Source: Cyanobacteria bacterium UBA11370 (GTDB taxonomy: Bacteria; Cyanobacteriota; Cyanobacteriia; Cyanobacteriales; Coleofasciculaceae). Taken from it: a stretch of 7,730 bases of DNA. The stretch covers positions 1 through 7,730 of the forward strand of contig DNGI01000191.1 in NCBI GenBank assembly GCA_003486645.1, given 5' to 3'. The position numbers were made by a program, and so were the translations under genes. Position 1 is the stretch's first letter. Every line of letters starts with the position of its first letter. Positions 6,517 through 7,730 of this stretch are shown piece by piece. The notes beneath the pieces were generated by a model. The model had not been told where the DNA came from. It worked only from the letters and a program-made list of their open reading frames with translations, and made no database searches.

Positions 6517-7530
6517 GTGTGGGTTACTTCTTCTCCAGCCACTGCTTTAACACCAACCGCTGTTGCCCTAGGAAACTTTGACGGCGTTCACCGAGGGCAT
6601 CAAAAAGTTATTCAGCCGATTTTACAAGTATCTGGAGCCTCACTCCCCTTAAATGGCCAAAGTGAGTCTAACCTTGTCAACTTGCCTAACCTCAAAACCT
6701 CTTGCCATCCGCAACCTGATACCCAAACGGGGCGTATTTATGCTACAATGGCAACCTTCAGTCCTCATCCCCGTGAATTTTTTTCCGGTCACGCGTTGAA
6801 GCTGCTGACACCACGGTCAGAAAAGGTGGAACAGCTTGATAGTTTAGGGATTGAACAGCTTGTTTTGCTGCCGTTTGACCGAGAACTCGCCTCTTTAAGT
6901 CCGCAAGATTTTGTCGAAAAGATTTTAGTTAAGTACTTACAAGTTACTCATGTGAGTGTGGGAGAAGATTTTCACTTTGGGTATCGGCGAAGTGGAACCT
7001 CTAAGGAATTGCAGGCGATCGCATCCACGTATGGAATTGATGTGACGATTGTGCCGTTACAAACCTGTGAAGGGGAACGGATTAGTAGTTCTTTAATTCG
7101 CCAATCCTTGGAAGAGGGCGATATTCCTAAAGCCAATCGACTCTTAGGACGAAACTATACCTTAAACGGTGTGGTTGTGCAAGGGCAACAGTTGGGTAGA
7201 ACGATTGGATTTCCTACCGCTAATCTCCAGATCCCACCAGAAAAGTTTTTACCCCGGAAAGGAGTTTACTGTGTACGAGTTCACAGCGCCTCACTATCCT
7301 CCCATTGGGGTGTTATGAATATTGGAGAACGACCGACGGTTCAGGGCACAAGTTTAACCGTTGAGATTCACCTGTTAAACTGGTCAGGAGATTTATACGG
7401 TCAAACCTTAAGCGTGAGCTTGGAACAGTTTATACGACCTGAACAAAAGTTTGCTTCTCTTGATGCCCTTAAAGCCCAAATTCAGGCAGACTGTGAAGTA
7501 GCTAGAGGTTTTTTTGGGAATGGGGGGTAG
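6517..7530 (+). CDS. ribF: Bifunctional riboflavin kinase / FAD synthetase
   Basis: The 337-residue protein phosphorylates riboflavin to FMN and adenylates FMN to FAD in the cytoplasm. The N-terminal nucleotidyltransferase domain shows GNFDGVHRGH (19-28, with the HxGH signature), FSPHP (81-85), VGEDFHFGYRRSG (148-160) and ISSSLIR (189-195). The C-terminal riboflavin kinase domain shows GRTIGFPTAN (227-236, PTAN motif), NIGERPTV (268-275), E283 as the likely catalytic glutamate, LYG (293-295) and RPEQKF (307-312). It is about 25 residues longer than E. coli RibF because of an insertion near residues 38-72, before the strand leading to FSPHP. Start is GTG at 6517: an in-frame TAA lies at 6511-6513 and the MWVTSS opening looks like cyanobacterial RibF. 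No clear Shine-Dalgarno is seen. The last codons and the TAG stop lie within a G-rich repeat. Confidence 0.98.
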   Translation: MWVTSSPATALTPTAVALGNFDGVHRGHQKVIQPILQVSGASLPLNGQSESNLVNLPNLKTSCHPQPDTQTGRIYATMATFSPHPREFFSGHALKLLTPRSEKVEQLDSLGIEQLVLLPFDRELASLSPQDFVEKILVKYLQVTHVSVGEDFHFGYRRSGTSKELQAIASTYGIDVTIVPLQTCEGERISSSLIRQSLEEGDIPKANRLLGRNYTLNGVVVQGQQLGRTIGFPTANLQIPPEKFLPRKGVYCVRVHSASLSSHWGVMNIGERPTVQGTSLTVEIHLLNWSGDLYGQTLSVSLEQFIRPEQKFASLDALKAQIQADCEVARGFFGNGG

Positions 7531-7567
7531 GGAATAGGGTATGGGGTGTGGGGTGTGGGGTGTGGGG
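7518..7567. repeat. G-rich heptamer array (GGGGTGT)n at the ribF 3' end
   Basis: Three perfect GGGGTGT units (7543-7563) plus GGGG (7564-7567) follow degenerate units from 7518 such as GGGGTAG and GGAATAG. The ribF stop codon (7528-7530) is part of it, so the repeat supplies the end of the protein (NGG). Runs of four Gs in close succession could form a G-quadruplex in the plus-strand DNA or the mRNA tail. No intrinsic terminator is evident after ribF. Confidence 0.8.
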
Positions 7568-7705
7568 AAGAGACATTTTTATGGCAAGGTTTGTGTACTT
7601 GCGTTTCATGGATGTTTCCTACAAAAGTTCGACTTTAGCAGCTTTTGTTCGCTGTTAACGAGTTCAGGAATTCCCGAATCAGAACAAGAAATCTATTCAA
7701 ATTGC

Positions 7706-7730
7706 TCCCCCACACCCTACACCCCACACC
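7706..7730. repeat. Inverted C-rich copy of the heptamer array, cut by the window end
   Basis: Positions 7708-7730 are the reverse complement of 7545-7567 at 22 of 23 bases. The two arms are separated by 140 bases and could pair in a transcript reading through ribF. The array continues to the window edge, so its full length is unknown. Nothing coding is recognised in the 7568-7705 interval between the arms. Confidence 0.75.

Overview
The window looks like chromosomal DNA from a cyanobacterium, probably a filamentous one. Evidence: perfect HIP1 octamers (GCGATCGC at 551-558, 4394-4401 and 7015-7022), heptameric STRR-type G/C-rich repeats around 6450-6490, 7518-7567 and 7706-7730, a palindrome-rich intergenic repeat of a style common in cyanobacteria, a multi-domain WD40 signalling protein of the kind that expands in these genomes, and a RibF with a cyanobacterial-looking N-terminus. 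The genus cannot be fixed from the sequence alone.

Layout. Positions 109-4320 (minus strand) hold one very large gene for a 1403-residue protein: three tandem TIR domains, each followed by a related ~60-residue helical module, then a coiled coil, one transmembrane helix, a short conserved helical connector and 14 WD40 repeats (enough for two seven-bladed propellers). It is the most interesting object here and looks like a membrane-anchored TIR effector with a WD40 sensor, possibly in defence or regulated cell death. Positions 4321-5487 form a gene-poor stretch of about 1.2 kb between divergent genes. It holds a palindrome-rich repeat (about 4444-4590), a possible sigma70-like promoter, several small hairpins and a doubtful protein remnant, but no convincing complete gene. 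Positions 5488-6378 (plus) encode a metallo-beta-lactamase-fold hydrolase of the PhnP-like type with an intact metal site. Positions 6517-7530 (plus) encode RibF, the riboflavin kinase/FAD synthetase. The last 200 bases contain two heptamer-repeat arrays in inverted orientation and no gene.

How the genes relate. The TIR-WD40 gene is transcribed away from the other two, is separated by a long spacer and seems to act alone: sensor, membrane anchor and effector are in one polypeptide. The hydrolase and ribF share a strand with a 138-base gap and could be co-transcribed. The gap holds a C-rich repeat, and no strong terminator is visible. RibF is housekeeping (FMN and FAD supply). A functional link between the hydrolase and flavin metabolism is not shown by the sequence. 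No tRNA, rRNA, CRISPR array or intact transposase was seen.
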